64,000 nt of DNA from Massilia sp. METH4 (GCF_037094685.1 NZ_CP146614.1:3658001-3722000); one strand, 5' to 3'; counted from the first letter of the stretch, positions 43,485 to 52,564 are shown. Numbers and translations: made by a program. Notes: a model not told the origin generated them from the sequence alone.

Positions 43485-44038
43485 CGCCGGCGGCGCGCGC
43501 GTTCACGCTGGTGGAGATGATGGTCACGCTGGCCATCGCCGCCATCCTGCTGGGCGCGGCGGCGCCGGGTTTCCAGGCCATGCTCGAGCGCCATGCGGTG
43601 CGCGCCGCGGCCGCCGATCTGCTGGGGGCGCTGCACCTGGCCCGTTCGCAGGCGATCGGGCGCGGCGAAACCGTCGTCGTCGCGCCGGCCGACGCGGCCG
43701 GGGCGGCCTGGCGTGGCGGCTGGGCCGTGTTTGCCGATCCCGACGGGGACGCCCGGCCCGGGCCGGGGGAAACGGTCCTGTTCCGGCATGGCCCGGCACG
43801 CGACGGCCTGCGCATCTGGTCGCGGCTGACCCACGCTGCGCCGCCTTTCCATGTCGCCTATAATAGTGCAGGCCGTAGTTGCCGTGCCGGTAACAGCCGG
43901 GCGCCCAACTGGGGCACGCTGTCGCTGCAGCTCGGCAGTACGCGGCGCAACATCAAAATCAATATGCTGGGCCGCGCGCGGCTGTGCGACCCGGCCGTGG
44001 AATCCGGCTGCGACATGGCAAGCTCCGCCGGCGAATAG
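43412..44038 (+). CDS. fimT: type IV pilin FimT / GspH family
   Basis: Up to 208 aa. The pilin helix A-F-T-L-V-E-M-M-V-T-L-A-I-A-A-I-L is followed by a GspH/FimT domain with R-S-Q-A-I and a C-terminal Cys pair. Residue -1 at the cleavage site is Ala (R-A-F-T-L) instead of the usual Gly. The only in-frame ATG (43412) would overlap pilE by 73 bases and give a 30-residue leader. A CTG at 43481, overlapping the pilE stop as CTGA, would give an ideal seven-residue leader M-T-P-A-A-R-A. FimT-type pilins bind DNA in some transformable bacteria. It is the last gene of the operon; ribD starts 5 bp later. Confidence 0.8.
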   Translation: MRPPDPHQHRPAPGQRPGHPLLALTPAARAFTLVEMMVTLAIAAILLGAAAPGFQAMLERHAVRAAAADLLGALHLARSQAIGRGETVVVAPADAAGAAWRGGWAVFADPDGDARPGPGETVLFRHGPARDGLRIWSRLTHAAPPFHVAYNSAGRSCRAGNSRAPNWGTLSLQLGSTRRNIKINMLGRARLCDPAVESGCDMASSAGE

Positions 44039-44043
44039 GGACC

Positions 44044-45183
44044 ATGCAAAGCAATGATCTGAATATCGGCAACGACCACGCGGGCAGTGACCGGCCGGGG
44101 AACGACCTGGCGGCCATGCGCCTCGCGCTGCAATGGGCGGAGAAGGGGCTGTACACCACCTCGCCGAACCCGCACATCGGTTGCGTCATCGTGAAGGAGG
44201 GCGTCGTCATCGGCGCCGGGGTCACGCAGCCCGCCGGCCAGGACCATGCCGAGATCCAGGCGTTGAAGGACGCCGAGCGCCGCGGCTTCGACGTGCGCGG
44301 CGCGACCGCCTATGTGACGCTGGAACCGTGCAGCCATTACGGCCGCACGCCGCCCTGCTGCGACGCGCTGGTGCGCGCCGGCCTGAAGCGGGTGGTGGCG
44401 GCGATGGAAGACCCGAACCCGCTGGTGGCGGGCCAGGGCCTGGCGCGCCTTGCGCAGGCGGGCATCGAAGTCTCCTCGGGCCTGCTGGCCGACGAGGCCT
44501 ACGAATTGAACATCGGCTTCTTCTCGCGCATGACGCGGCAATTGCCCTGGGTGCGCATGAAGGCGGCCGCGAGCCTGGATGGCATGACGGCACTGCACAA
44601 CGGCACCAGCCAATGGATCACCGGTGAGGCGGCGCGCAGCGACGGCCATGCATGGCGCGCCCGCGCCTGTGCGATCCTCACCGGCATCGGCACCGTGAAG
44701 GCGGACGATCCGCAACTGAACGTGCGCGCCGTGGCCACGCCGCGCCAGCCACGCCGCATCGTCGTCGACAGCCGGCTCGACATCGATCCGGCCGCCCGCG
44801 TGCTGCAGGGCGGCGGCACGTGGATCGTGGCCGCCGTGACCGATCACGAGCGCGAGGCGCGCCTGCGCGATACGGGCGCGGAGATCATCACGCTGCCAAA
44901 TGCGCACGGCAAGGTCGACCTGGCCGAACTGATGCGCGAGCTGGGGCGGCGGCAAATCAACGAACTGCACGTGGAGGCGGGCACGAAGCTCAATGGCTCG
45001 CTGGTGCGCGAGCGGTGCGTGGACGAGCTGCTGCTGTACCTCGCGCCCACGCTGCTGGGCGATGCGCAAGGCATGTTCGCGCTGCCGGCGTTGACCGACC
45101 TGGCCGGCAAGTACCCGTTGAAATTCCACGAGACCCGGATGGTGGGGGACGACCTGCGCATCCTGGCCCGCTTTAGTTATTGA
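44044..45183 (+). CDS. ribD: bifunctional riboflavin biosynthesis deaminase/reductase
   Basis: 379 aa. The N-terminal cytidine-deaminase-like domain has zinc ligands H-A-E (68-70), P-C-S-H (Cys96) and P-P-C (Cys105). The C-terminal half is the 5-amino-6-ribosylaminouracil reductase (S-L-D-G-M-T-A, W-I-T-G-E-A-A-R, V-E-A-G-T-K-L-N-G-S-L). Together they do the second and third steps from GTP. The N-terminal 20 residues before the domain are unusually polar. It leads into ribE after 46 bp and follows the pilin operon closely. Confidence 0.96.
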   Translation: MQSNDLNIGNDHAGSDRPGNDLAAMRLALQWAEKGLYTTSPNPHIGCVIVKEGVVIGAGVTQPAGQDHAEIQALKDAERRGFDVRGATAYVTLEPCSHYGRTPPCCDALVRAGLKRVVAAMEDPNPLVAGQGLARLAQAGIEVSSGLLADEAYELNIGFFSRMTRQLPWVRMKAAASLDGMTALHNGTSQWITGEAARSDGHAWRARACAILTGIGTVKADDPQLNVRAVATPRQPRRIVVDSRLDIDPAARVLQGGGTWIVAAVTDHEREARLRDTGAEIITLPNAHGKVDLAELMRELGRRQINELHVEAGTKLNGSLVRERCVDELLLYLAPTLLGDAQGMFALPALTDLAGKYPLKFHETRMVGDDLRILARFSY

Positions 45184-45229
45184 CCTGCTCACTGACCTGC
45201 TCACCGACCCATCACTGAAAGAGAAGAAC

Positions 45230-45856
45230 ATGTTTACCGGAATCGTCGCCGCTGTCGGCAAAATCCAGAATGTCACCCCGCTGCCCGGCGGCATCGATGC
45301 CGGCGTGCGCCTCGTGATCGACGCGGGCGGCTTGCCGATGGCCGACGTGGCCCTGGGTGATTCGATCGCCATCAACGGCGCCTGCATGACCGTGGTGGAA
45401 AAGACCGCCGACAGCTTCGCCGTCGACGTGTCGCGCGAGAGCCTGAACTGCACCGCGGGCCTCGATGCCGTGGGCGAAGTGAACCTGGAAAAGGCGCTGA
45501 CGCTGAACGAGCGCCTCGGCGGCCACCTGGTTTCCGGTCACGTGGACGGCCTGGGCGTGGTGCGCAAGTTCGAACCGGTCGGCGAATCGTATGAACTCGT
45601 CGTCGAGGCGCCGGCCGAGCTGGGCAAGTACCTCGCGTTCAAGGGTTCGATCGTCGTCAACGGCGTGTCGCTGACCGTCAACCGGGTGGAAGACGTGCCC
45701 GGTGGCTGCCAGTTCTCGATCAACCTGATTCCGCACACGATCCAGGTCACCACATTGAAGCACCTGAAGGCGGGAACGAAGGTGAACCTGGAAATCGACC
45801 TGATCGCGCGCTACGTCGAGCGCATGCTGTCGGTCGGCAAGGACGTGCAAGGCTGA
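45230..45856 (+). CDS. ribE: riboflavin synthase alpha chain
   Basis: 208 aa with two lumazine-binding repeats. The first begins M-F-T-G-I-V-A-A-V-G and both carry the S-V-x-G-V-S/C-L-T-V-like segment (S-I-A-I-N-G-A-C-M-T-V; S-I-V-V-N-G-V-S-L-T-V). It converts two 6,7-dimethyl-8-ribityllumazine molecules into riboflavin and the RibD-pathway pyrimidine. GAGAAG precedes the ATG. Confidence 0.96.
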   Translation: MFTGIVAAVGKIQNVTPLPGGIDAGVRLVIDAGGLPMADVALGDSIAINGACMTVVEKTADSFAVDVSRESLNCTAGLDAVGEVNLEKALTLNERLGGHLVSGHVDGLGVVRKFEPVGESYELVVEAPAELGKYLAFKGSIVVNGVSLTVNRVEDVPGGCQFSINLIPHTIQVTTLKHLKAGTKVNLEIDLIARYVERMLSVGKDVQG

Positions 45857-45861
45857 CCGCC

Positions 45862-46824
45862 ATGAAGGCGCTGGCCGGGCTGTTGCTCGCTGCATGCTGC
45901 GCCAGCGCCGGTGCGACCGGCAATATGCCGGTCGTCTTCGAGCCGGCCGGCCCTCAGCGGATGCCGGGCAAGGAAATCTGCAAGAATGACCCGGCTTCCG
46001 CTTCGGGCAATGACACGGCGGCGATGACGGCCCTGCTGTCCGCCCCCGAATACGCCTCGGTGCGGCCGCTGTTCAATGCCGCGCAGCCGCAGGTGATGTG
46101 GTGGATCCGCAAGGCCGCGTCGATGGATTTGCAGGCGCTGCTCACGGCCTTCCACGAAGCGAACCACATGCTCGACTTCGCGCTGTCGGCATGCCACGGC
46201 AACCGCGCGGTGTTCCACTTCCGCGGCGAGATCCACGTGACCGACTACGAGTGGGGCCAGGCGCCCGGCTTCGTGCTGGCGGCGCGCGAAATCCCCGAGA
46301 ACATCAAGGCCCAGGCGAACGGCCGCTATGGCGTCTACTTCGGCAACCGCAACGTCAACCGCGGCGACTTCTTCCCGCTGATCGACGAATTGAATGCCCA
46401 TGTGGCCGGCGCCGAATTCGAAGTGGCGCTGGCCGATACGCCGGTGTACCGGGAGATGGCGAAGCGGGCCAACTCGATCAACGGCAATATCGGCGGCATG
46501 GCCGACTTCATGCTCTACACTGTCGCCTACCTGAAGGCGCTGCGTGCCAGCGATCCGCCGGCGTGGACGCGGCTGGTGGCACGCAAGAAGATGATGGCGC
46601 ACGTGCAGCGGCTGTGGACGGCCGCCGAGGCCGTACTGGCCAAGGCTGCGCCGCTGGCGCCGGAGCACGGCGGCCTGTACCAGTACCCGACCGCCGCCCT
46701 CGTCGCCGCCTATGCGCCGGCCATGCTGGCCGAACTCGATGCCGCGGGCATCCGCCACGGCGGCCGCGCTCCGGCACCCAAGCCGATCGCTTCGCCGGTC
46801 AGCGCGCCTTCCGCGGCGCAATGA
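45862..46824 (+). CDS. exported protein with HExxH motif (unknown)
   Basis: 320 aa, not recognised as a named family. Signal peptide L-L-L-A-A-C-C-A-S-A-G-A. The motif A-F-H-E-A-N-H-M-L-D-F-A-L (about residues 95-107) contains HExxH, and E-L-N-A-H-V-A-G-A-E-F-E follows about 80 residues later with possible third ligands. This pattern suggests a zinc metalloprotein, perhaps a peptidase, but the fold is unconfirmed. The gene starts 5 bases after ribE and may be co-transcribed. Its end overlaps the convergent DUF885 gene by 26 bp. The C-terminal 30 residues are Pro/Ala-rich. Confidence 0.7.
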   Translation: MKALAGLLLAACCASAGATGNMPVVFEPAGPQRMPGKEICKNDPASASGNDTAAMTALLSAPEYASVRPLFNAAQPQVMWWIRKAASMDLQALLTAFHEANHMLDFALSACHGNRAVFHFRGEIHVTDYEWGQAPGFVLAAREIPENIKAQANGRYGVYFGNRNVNRGDFFPLIDELNAHVAGAEFEVALADTPVYREMAKRANSINGNIGGMADFMLYTVAYLKALRASDPPAWTRLVARKKMMAHVQRLWTAAEAVLAKAAPLAPEHGGLYQYPTAALVAAYAPAMLAELDAAGIRHGGRAPAPKPIASPVSAPSAAQ

Positions 46825-48571
46825 AATCCTGCTCCACGGCCGCCTTCAGCAGGTCGGGCGGCAAGATGCCCTGGGCGATGATGAAGTCGTTGAATTCCTT
46901 CTGCCGGAACTTGTCGCCCAGCTCGATCTCGGCCAGCGTGCGCAGCGCGCGCAGCTTCACGTAGCCGTAGTAATACGAGGTGGCCTGGCCCGGCGAGCGG
47001 TAGGAATAGCGGTCCACTTCCGATTGGGCGAACGGCTCCGACAGGCCCACCTCCTTCATCAGGAATGCCTTGGCCTGTTCCGGCGTCATGCGGCCCAGGT
47101 TGATCGACGGGTCGAGCATCGCGCGCGCCATGCGCAGCTGGCGCATCTGCAGCGACACCAGCTGGGCCTCCGGCGGCATATGGGGCAGGATCAGCGCTTC
47201 CGAGTACAGGCCCCAGCCTTCCACATTGGTGCTGTTGAAGGCGAAGTTGGCGCGCGCGATCGACATGCCCTGTTCCACCATCGAGGCGAACTGCAGTTCG
47301 TGGCCGGGGCGGGCTTCGTGCGCGGCCAGGGTCCACGCCATGGCCTCGTAGTCGAAATCGTCCATCTTGCCCTTCGATTTCGGGTTCGACAGCGGGATCA
47401 CGAACTCGCCGTACTCGCCGGTATTGCCGATCAGGCGGGGCGGGCTCATGAAGGGCGCCGGCGTGGCGGCCGCCTCGGCATTGGTAGCCGTGCGGATGTT
47501 GGGCGCGCGCGTGGGCAGCGTGACGATGTCATGGCGCCGGATCACGTCCTCGATCTCCTTCACCCGGTCGCGGTAGTACGGCAGCAGCTGGTCGGCGGGA
47601 ATCGAAGTCTTCTTCAGCTCGCGGATCACGTCGCGGTAATCGCTCGACGGCAGCTTGCGCCGGGCCGCGATCGTGTTGGCGACCACCTGCATCTGGTCGC
47701 GCACTTCCTGGAAGTCGAAGCTGGCGCGCTCGATCATCTGTTCCGGCGTGATGTCCACGCCCACGTTCACCAGGCGGTTCACGTACAGCGCGGGCGGCAG
47801 TCGCACCTCCTTGCGGGCGCGCGGCAGGATGCTGGCGCGGGTCCAGTCGTCGTAGGCCTTCACCTGGTTCTTCAAGGTCGCGAAATCGGCTTCCCAGCCG
47901 GTCAGCCCGGCCTTCGTGAACAGCTCGGCGATGCCGTCGAGGTAAGTGGGGTTGTTGTTCAAGCCATCCTGGACCTCGCCCACATAGGGGCCGATCAAGC
48001 CCTTTTGCGCCAGCCTTTCCTCGCCGCGCTGGCGCGCCAGGGTGGCCAGCGGCGTGTAGCCTCCCTCGGCGCCGACATAGCGCTTCAGGCGCACCAGCGC
48101 GGCCTTCTGGCGCTCGGGCTTGTTGCGCGGGTCGAGCAGGACCTGCAGCCCACCGTACACCAGCTCCGCCACGTTCACGTAGTTGAGCAGGTACTGTCGT
48201 TGCAGCTTCATGGTGGCGATCTTCTTTTCGCGCGAGTCGATCAGGATATCGAGGTCCTGGCGCACCTTCGGATCGCGCTCGGCGGCGCGCTGCTGGCGCA
48301 GCGAAGCGAGGCGCTTCTCCGTGTCGGCCAGCTCGCGCTCGTAGTCGCGCGGCTTGAAGTCGGCGACCGCGGTATCGAATTCCTCGCTGCCGACCGACGA
48401 GGCTTCTTCGGGCAGATAGCGGCCGGTGTCCTGGAGCACGGGTCGGGTGTAGGCGTCGCTGGTGGCGACCCATGCGGGTGCCGGGTTGGCGGCACCCGTG
48501 GCGATATTCGTGAAAAGATTCGCGGCGAGAAGCAGGGCGGTGAGGGCGGCGAGACGGCCGGTGCGAGACAT
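46799..48571 (-). CDS. DUF885 family exported protein
   Basis: 590 aa. The signal peptide ends near T-G-A-A, and a large all-helical DUF885 domain follows. The zinc-peptidase-like motif H-E-A-R-P-G-H is in A-A-H-E-A-R-P-G-H-E-L-Q, and the family end-block G-Q-A-T-S-Y-Y-Y-G is present. Members resemble M32-type metallocarboxypeptidases, but activity is rarely shown. GGGAG lies before the ATG at 48571. The opposite strand and a longer upstream extension (through the antiporter gene) are open only because of codon composition. Confidence 0.9.
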   Translation of the reverse strand: MSRTGRLAALTALLLAANLFTNIATGAANPAPAWVATSDAYTRPVLQDTGRYLPEEASSVGSEEFDTAVADFKPRDYERELADTEKRLASLRQQRAAERDPKVRQDLDILIDSREKKIATMKLQRQYLLNYVNVAELVYGGLQVLLDPRNKPERQKAALVRLKRYVGAEGGYTPLATLARQRGEERLAQKGLIGPYVGEVQDGLNNNPTYLDGIAELFTKAGLTGWEADFATLKNQVKAYDDWTRASILPRARKEVRLPPALYVNRLVNVGVDITPEQMIERASFDFQEVRDQMQVVANTIAARRKLPSSDYRDVIRELKKTSIPADQLLPYYRDRVKEIEDVIRRHDIVTLPTRAPNIRTATNAEAAATPAPFMSPPRLIGNTGEYGEFVIPLSNPKSKGKMDDFDYEAMAWTLAAHEARPGHELQFASMVEQGMSIARANFAFNSTNVEGWGLYSEALILPHMPPEAQLVSLQMRQLRMARAMLDPSINLGRMTPEQAKAFLMKEVGLSEPFAQSEVDRYSYRSPGQATSYYYGYVKLRALRTLAEIELGDKFRQKEFNDFIIAQGILPPDLLKAAVEQDFIAPRKAR

Positions 48572-48656
48572 GGAGCTCCCTTTCTGATGATGGCCCGTCG
48601 GGGCAAAGGCCCGATTGTATGCCGCCGTGAGGCCGCGTTGGCATACACTTTGGCCC

Positions 48657-50387
48657 ATGACCGTCTCCGACCTTCGCGAAACCCTCCTGTTCCTGCTGCT
48701 CGCCGGGCTGGCCGTACCCTTGCTGCAGCGGCTGCGCATCAACCAGATGCCGGGCTTCCTGCTGGTCGGCCTGTGCTTCGGCCCCCATGGCCTGGGCACG
48801 TGGGCGGGCGATGCCGCGTGGCTGGCCGACATCACGTTCCACGACGTGGAAGGCGTCAAGATGTTCGGCGAACTGGGCATCCTGTTCCTGATGTTCATGA
48901 TCGGCCTGGAACTGTCGCCCGCCAAGATCTGGGCGCTGCGGCGCGACGTGTTCGGCAGCGGCACGGCGCAGGTGGCGCTCTCGGCGGCCGTGATCGGCGC
49001 GATCGCCATGTGGTTCGGCAACACGCCATCGGCCGCGCTGACGCTCGGCCTGACGCTGGCAATGTCGTCCACCGCCGTCGTCATGCAACTGCTTAGTCGC
49101 GCGGGCGCGCTGGCTTCGCCGCTGGGCCAGGCCTGCTTCGGCATCCTGATGCTGCAGGACCTGGCCGTGGTGCCGGTGCTGATCCTCGTCGAAAGCCTGG
49201 CCGGCAGCGGCGGCGCGCTGTGGTGGACCCTGCTGCTCGCGGTGGCGAAGGCCGCGGCCACCATCGCCCTGGTCTATGTGGCGGGCCGGCGCCTGGCGCG
49301 CCCGCTGTTCGCGGCCTTCGCCGTGCAGCGCCAGCCCGAGGTGTTCGTGGCGCTGATCCTGCTGCTCACGCTGGGCGTGGCGGCCGCCACCGCCGCGGCG
49401 GGTCTTTCGATGGCGCTGGGGGCCCTGCTGGCGGGGCTGCTGCTGGCGGACACCGAATTTCAGTATGAAGTCGAAATCATCGTCGAGCCATTCCGGGGCC
49501 TGTTGATGGGCATGTTCTTCATGGCCGTCGGCATGGAGCTCGACCTGCGCATCGTGGCGCAGTATCCGGTGCTGCTGCCCTTGTCCGTGCTGGGCCTGTT
49601 AGTCGTGAAGGGCGGGGTGGTCGCCGCCGTGCTCCACCGGCTGGGATGGCGGCGGGCCGTGCACGCGGGCCTGCTGATGGGGCAGGGCGGCGAGTTCGCT
49701 TTCATCATCCTGGGCTACGGGGTCGGCTCCGGGCTGGTCGAGGGATCGACGGGCCAGTTCATGCTGGTGCTGGTCACGGCCAGCATGCTGGCCACGCCGG
49801 CCGCCGCCGCGCTGGGCGGGCGCATCGCCGCGCGCGGCGGCGCCAGCACACCGGAGGCGCAACCGTCGGAACATGCGTACCGTGCCGGCCATATCATCAT
49901 CGGCGGCTACGGCAGGGTGGGGCGGCTGGTGGCGGACGTGCTGGCGCTGCAGGGCATCGCCTACGTGGCCGTGGACCGCGATCACCAACTGGCCGCGGCC
50001 GGCAGGGATGGCAGGTGCAACGTGTATTCCGGCGACGCATCGATGCCGGACATGATGGAACGCCTCGGCGTGGGCCGTTCCGCCGGCGTGGTGCTGACGA
50101 TGGACGATCCCAAGGCGGCCCTGCAGGCCACCCACGCGCTGCGGCGGCAGTATCCGTCGATTCCGATCTTCGCGCGGGCGCGCGACGAGAAGCACGCCCG
50201 CCTGCTGAAGGACGCCGGCGCGAGCGGGGTGATTTCCGAGACGGTGGAATCGGGCCTGCAACTGGCCCACTTCGCGCTGGGCGCCGCCGGCATGCCGGAA
50301 ACGGCGGCCGGCTTCCACATCGGCGTCGAGCGGGCCGAGCGGGTCGAGCGGACCACGGGGGACCCGGTTCCGCCCGCGCCACATTGA
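48657..50387 (+). CDS. CPA2-type potassium/proton antiporter (Kef-like)
   Basis: 576 aa. About 12 membrane helices form a Na+/H+-exchanger domain (M-P-G-F-L-L-V-G-L, F-L-M-F-M-I-G-L-E-L, M-S-S-T-A-V-V-M-Q-L, L-Q-D-L-A-V-V-P). A cytosolic TrkA-N Rossmann domain starts near residue 415 with H-I-I-I-G-G-Y-G-R-V-G-R. This matches KefB/KefC-type systems that release K+ during electrophile stress, though the glutathione-specific loop cannot be confirmed and no KefF/KefG ancillary gene is adjacent. The ATG follows a weak -10-like TACACT by seven bases. It converges with osmC, 3 bp apart. Confidence 0.9.
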   Translation: MTVSDLRETLLFLLLAGLAVPLLQRLRINQMPGFLLVGLCFGPHGLGTWAGDAAWLADITFHDVEGVKMFGELGILFLMFMIGLELSPAKIWALRRDVFGSGTAQVALSAAVIGAIAMWFGNTPSAALTLGLTLAMSSTAVVMQLLSRAGALASPLGQACFGILMLQDLAVVPVLILVESLAGSGGALWWTLLLAVAKAAATIALVYVAGRRLARPLFAAFAVQRQPEVFVALILLLTLGVAAATAAAGLSMALGALLAGLLLADTEFQYEVEIIVEPFRGLLMGMFFMAVGMELDLRIVAQYPVLLPLSVLGLLVVKGGVVAAVLHRLGWRRAVHAGLLMGQGGEFAFIILGYGVGSGLVEGSTGQFMLVLVTASMLATPAAAALGGRIAARGGASTPEAQPSEHAYRAGHIIIGGYGRVGRLVADVLALQGIAYVAVDRDHQLAAAGRDGRCNVYSGDASMPDMMERLGVGRSAGVVLTMDDPKAALQATHALRRQYPSIPIFARARDEKHARLLKDAGASGVISETVESGLQLAHFALGAAGMPETAAGFHIGVERAERVERTTGDPVPPAPH

Positions 50388-50390
50388 GCC

Positions 50391-50813
50391 TTACAGCAGC
50401 GTGGCGTCCAGCGTGATGTCGGCCTTCAGCAGTTTCGACACGGGGCAGCCGGCCTTCGCCTTGGCGGCCAGTTCCTGGAATTTCGCGTCGTCGGCACCGG
50501 GGATTTTCGCCTGCAAGGTCAGGTGCACGGCGGTGATCGCGAAGCCATCATCCTGTTTCTCCAGCGTGACGTCGGCCTTCGTTTCCATGCGCTCGGCCGT
50601 CAGGCCCGCTTCGCCCAGGATCAGCGACAGTGCCATCGTGAAGCAGCCTGCATGGGCGGCGCCGATCAGCTCCTCCGGATTGGTGCCGGGCTTGCCTTCG
50701 AAGCGGCTGGCGAAGCCATAGGGGTATTCTTTCAGGGCGCCGCTGTGGCTGCTGATGGCGCCCTTGCCATCCTTGATGCCGCCGGACCAGACAGCCGAAC
50801 CGTAAGTCTTCAT
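50391..50813 (-). CDS. osmC: OsmC-type organic hydroperoxide reductase
   Basis: 140 aa. Two redox Cys are in A-A-H-A-G-C-F-T-M-A-L and A-G-C-P-V-S-K-L-L, the OsmC spacing. N-P-E-E-L-I-G-A-A-H is the subfamily marker distinguishing OsmC from Ohr. It reduces organic hydroperoxides and is generally induced by osmotic or stationary-phase stress. GAGGAG precedes the ATG. Normal length. Confidence 0.93.
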   Translation of the reverse strand: MKTYGSAVWSGGIKDGKGAISSHSGALKEYPYGFASRFEGKPGTNPEELIGAAHAGCFTMALSLILGEAGLTAERMETKADVTLEKQDDGFAITAVHLTLQAKIPGADDAKFQELAAKAKAGCPVSKLLKADITLDATLL

Positions 50814-50927
50814 CTTGATCTCCTCAACAGGTTTGGTCGGTGAAACCCGTGTATCTTATGGCAACTGCCCTGGCAACGGCGTCTGGCTTGCGGGAGAGGG
50901 TTGCAATTTTCCTGGAGTCGTATACGC

Positions 50928-50944
50928 TGATATCACTGATATCA
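50928..50944. promoter_or_regulatory. operator of the VapBC module: two abutting 8-bp palindromes
   Basis: TGATATCA (50928-50935), one base, TGATATCA (50937-50944), 15 bp upstream of the antitoxin start. Two palindromic half-sites in this position fit autorepression by ribbon-helix-helix antitoxin dimers. Confidence 0.6.
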
Positions 50945-50959
50945 ACCGCGGAGGCTGCC

Positions 50960-51166
50960 ATGCGTCAATTGCTGGTTCGCGACCTGGAAGAAGAAGTCGT
51001 CGATGCCCTGAAACGATCCGCCGCGGCCAATGGTCGCAGTACCGAGGCGGAACACCGCGAAATCCTGCGTGCCCATCTGGTGGTACGGCCCAACCGGCGC
51101 TCATTCAAGGAAGTGCTGGCGGAAATGCCGTACTTCGGTGACGACGACCTGTTCGACGTGCGCTGA
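50960..51166 (+). CDS. vapB: ribbon-helix-helix antitoxin (FitA/VapB type)
   Basis: 68 aa. The N-terminal M-R-Q-L-L-V-R-D-L-E-E-E-V-V-D-A-L-K-R-S-A-A is the FitA-like DNA-binding strand and helix. The C-terminal F-K-E-V-L-A-E-M-P-Y-F-G-D-D-D-L-F is the toxin-wrapping segment. GGAGG lies 5 bases before the ATG. The toxin gene starts two bases after its stop. Confidence 0.88.
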   Translation: MRQLLVRDLEEEVVDALKRSAAANGRSTEAEHREILRAHLVVRPNRRSFKEVLAEMPYFGDDDLFDVR

Positions 51167-51168
51167 GC

Positions 51169-51600
51169 ATGTATCTACTCGACACGAACGTCATCTCCGA
51201 ATACCGCAAGGGCAATCGAGCCGATCGCGGCGTGTGCCGGTTCTTCGAGAGCACCAGGAACGGCGTGCTGTTCCTGCCGGCACAGGTGATCGGGGAGATC
51301 CAGGCAGGCATCTTCAGGTTGCGCCGGCTCGACGACGGGGCGGCGGGCCAGCGGGCGGATACCTACCAGCTCTGGCTCGACGGCCTGGTGGCCGAGTTCA
51401 AGGACCACGTGCTGGAATTCGACGTGGAAGCGGCGCGCGTGTGGGGCACGATGCTTTCCCATGAAAAGAAGGACCCGCACACGATCGACAAGCAGATCGC
51501 CGCGATGGCGCTGGTGAACGACCTGACGGTCGTCACGCGCGACAAGGGGGATGCGTTCGCACGCATCCCCGGCTTGCGCAAACTGAATCCCTTCGGTTAG
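51169..51600 (+). CDS. vapC: PIN-domain ribonuclease toxin VapC
   Basis: 143 aa. PIN-domain acidic residues are Asp5 (L-L-D-T-N-V-I-S-E), Glu43 (I-G-E-I-Q-A-G), Asp107 (T-I-D-K-Q-I-A) and Asp125 (V-T-R-D-K-G-D). It would cleave RNA when not bound by the antitoxin encoded just upstream. All catalytic residues look intact. The stop overlaps the convergent SMP-30 gene by four bases. Confidence 0.92.
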   Translation: MYLLDTNVISEYRKGNRADRGVCRFFESTRNGVLFLPAQVIGEIQAGIFRLRRLDDGAAGQRADTYQLWLDGLVAEFKDHVLEFDVEAARVWGTMLSHEKKDPHTIDKQIAAMALVNDLTVVTRDKGDAFARIPGLRKLNPFG

Positions 51601-52478
51601 CCGAAACGCGCCACCGGCACGCCGGCGACGTCGGTCTGCACCGAGAACAAGGCTCCCGCTTGCGGATCGGCTGCGCGCTGGGCGGCGCCGAAGCCCTGCC
51701 AGGCGCTCGTGATGTAGAGCGTCTTCAGGTCCGGCCCGCCGAACGCCACCGACGAAGGTTGCGTGACGGGCATCGGGATGGTGGCCAGCAGGTCGCCCGC
51801 CGGGCTGTAGCGGCACACGCGGGCACCGCCCCATTGGGCGATCCACACGCAATCCTCGCTGTCGACGGTCATGCCGTCCGGCGAGCCTTCGCCTTCGCCG
51901 AACTGGCGCCACAGCCGCGGCGCGCCCAGGCTGCCGTCGGCCCTTACCTCATATGCGTAGGTGCGGTTGAGGAAGCTGTCGTTGTGGTACATCGTGCGCC
52001 CGTCCAGGCTGAATGTCGGGCCGTTGCAGATGTGGTATTCGGGCAGCGCCACGTGCAGGCTGCCGTCGGGGTCGAGCCGGAACAGCTTGCCGTCCGCCCG
52101 GCTCACGTCGCGCGCATTCATGGAGCCAGCCCAGATACGGCCGGCCGTGTCGGCCTTGGCATCGTTCAGGCGTATGCCCGTGTCCGCCCCGGGGAGCTTG
52201 TGCAGGTATTCGAACCGTGGCTGTGGATCGAGCCAGAGGCGCACGATGCCGTCGCGCAGGCCCGCCATGTAGCCGTCGCCGTCCTTGCGGGGGATCAGCC
52301 AGCACACATAGTCGGGCAGCGGCCAGGCATGGCGCGTGCCGTCGGCATTGGCGTTCGCATCGAGCGCGTGCAGCGTGTTGCCGACGAGGTTGACGAAATA
52401 CAGGCGGTTCTGTTCGGGAATCCAGACCGGGCCTTCGCCCAGTTCGGCTCCCAGCGGCCACAGGTTTTGCGGGGTCAT
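51597..52478 (-). CDS. SMP-30/gluconolactonase family protein
   Basis: 293-aa six-bladed propeller lactonase. Metal ligands are recognisable: Glu in L-G-E-G-P-V-W, Asn in R-L-N-D-A-K, and Asp in S-P-D-G-M-T-V-D. It would hydrolyse a sugar lactone; the pathway is not shown by neighbours, which are a toxin gene and a signalling gene. No strong ribosome site is seen before the ATG. Normal length. Confidence 0.9.
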   Translation of the reverse strand: MTPQNLWPLGAELGEGPVWIPEQNRLYFVNLVGNTLHALDANANADGTRHAWPLPDYVCWLIPRKDGDGYMAGLRDGIVRLWLDPQPRFEYLHKLPGADTGIRLNDAKADTAGRIWAGSMNARDVSRADGKLFRLDPDGSLHVALPEYHICNGPTFSLDGRTMYHNDSFLNRTYAYEVRADGSLGAPRLWRQFGEGEGSPDGMTVDSEDCVWIAQWGGARVCRYSPAGDLLATIPMPVTQPSSVAFGGPDLKTLYITSAWQGFGAAQRAADPQAGALFSVQTDVAGVPVARFG

Positions 52479-52564
52479 GTCGATTTGATAGGTTGAAAAT
52501 CCGGCGCTTATTGCATGAGTTCACAGTACGCAGGCTCCACGCGAGCCGAAGCGCATGCATTCAC

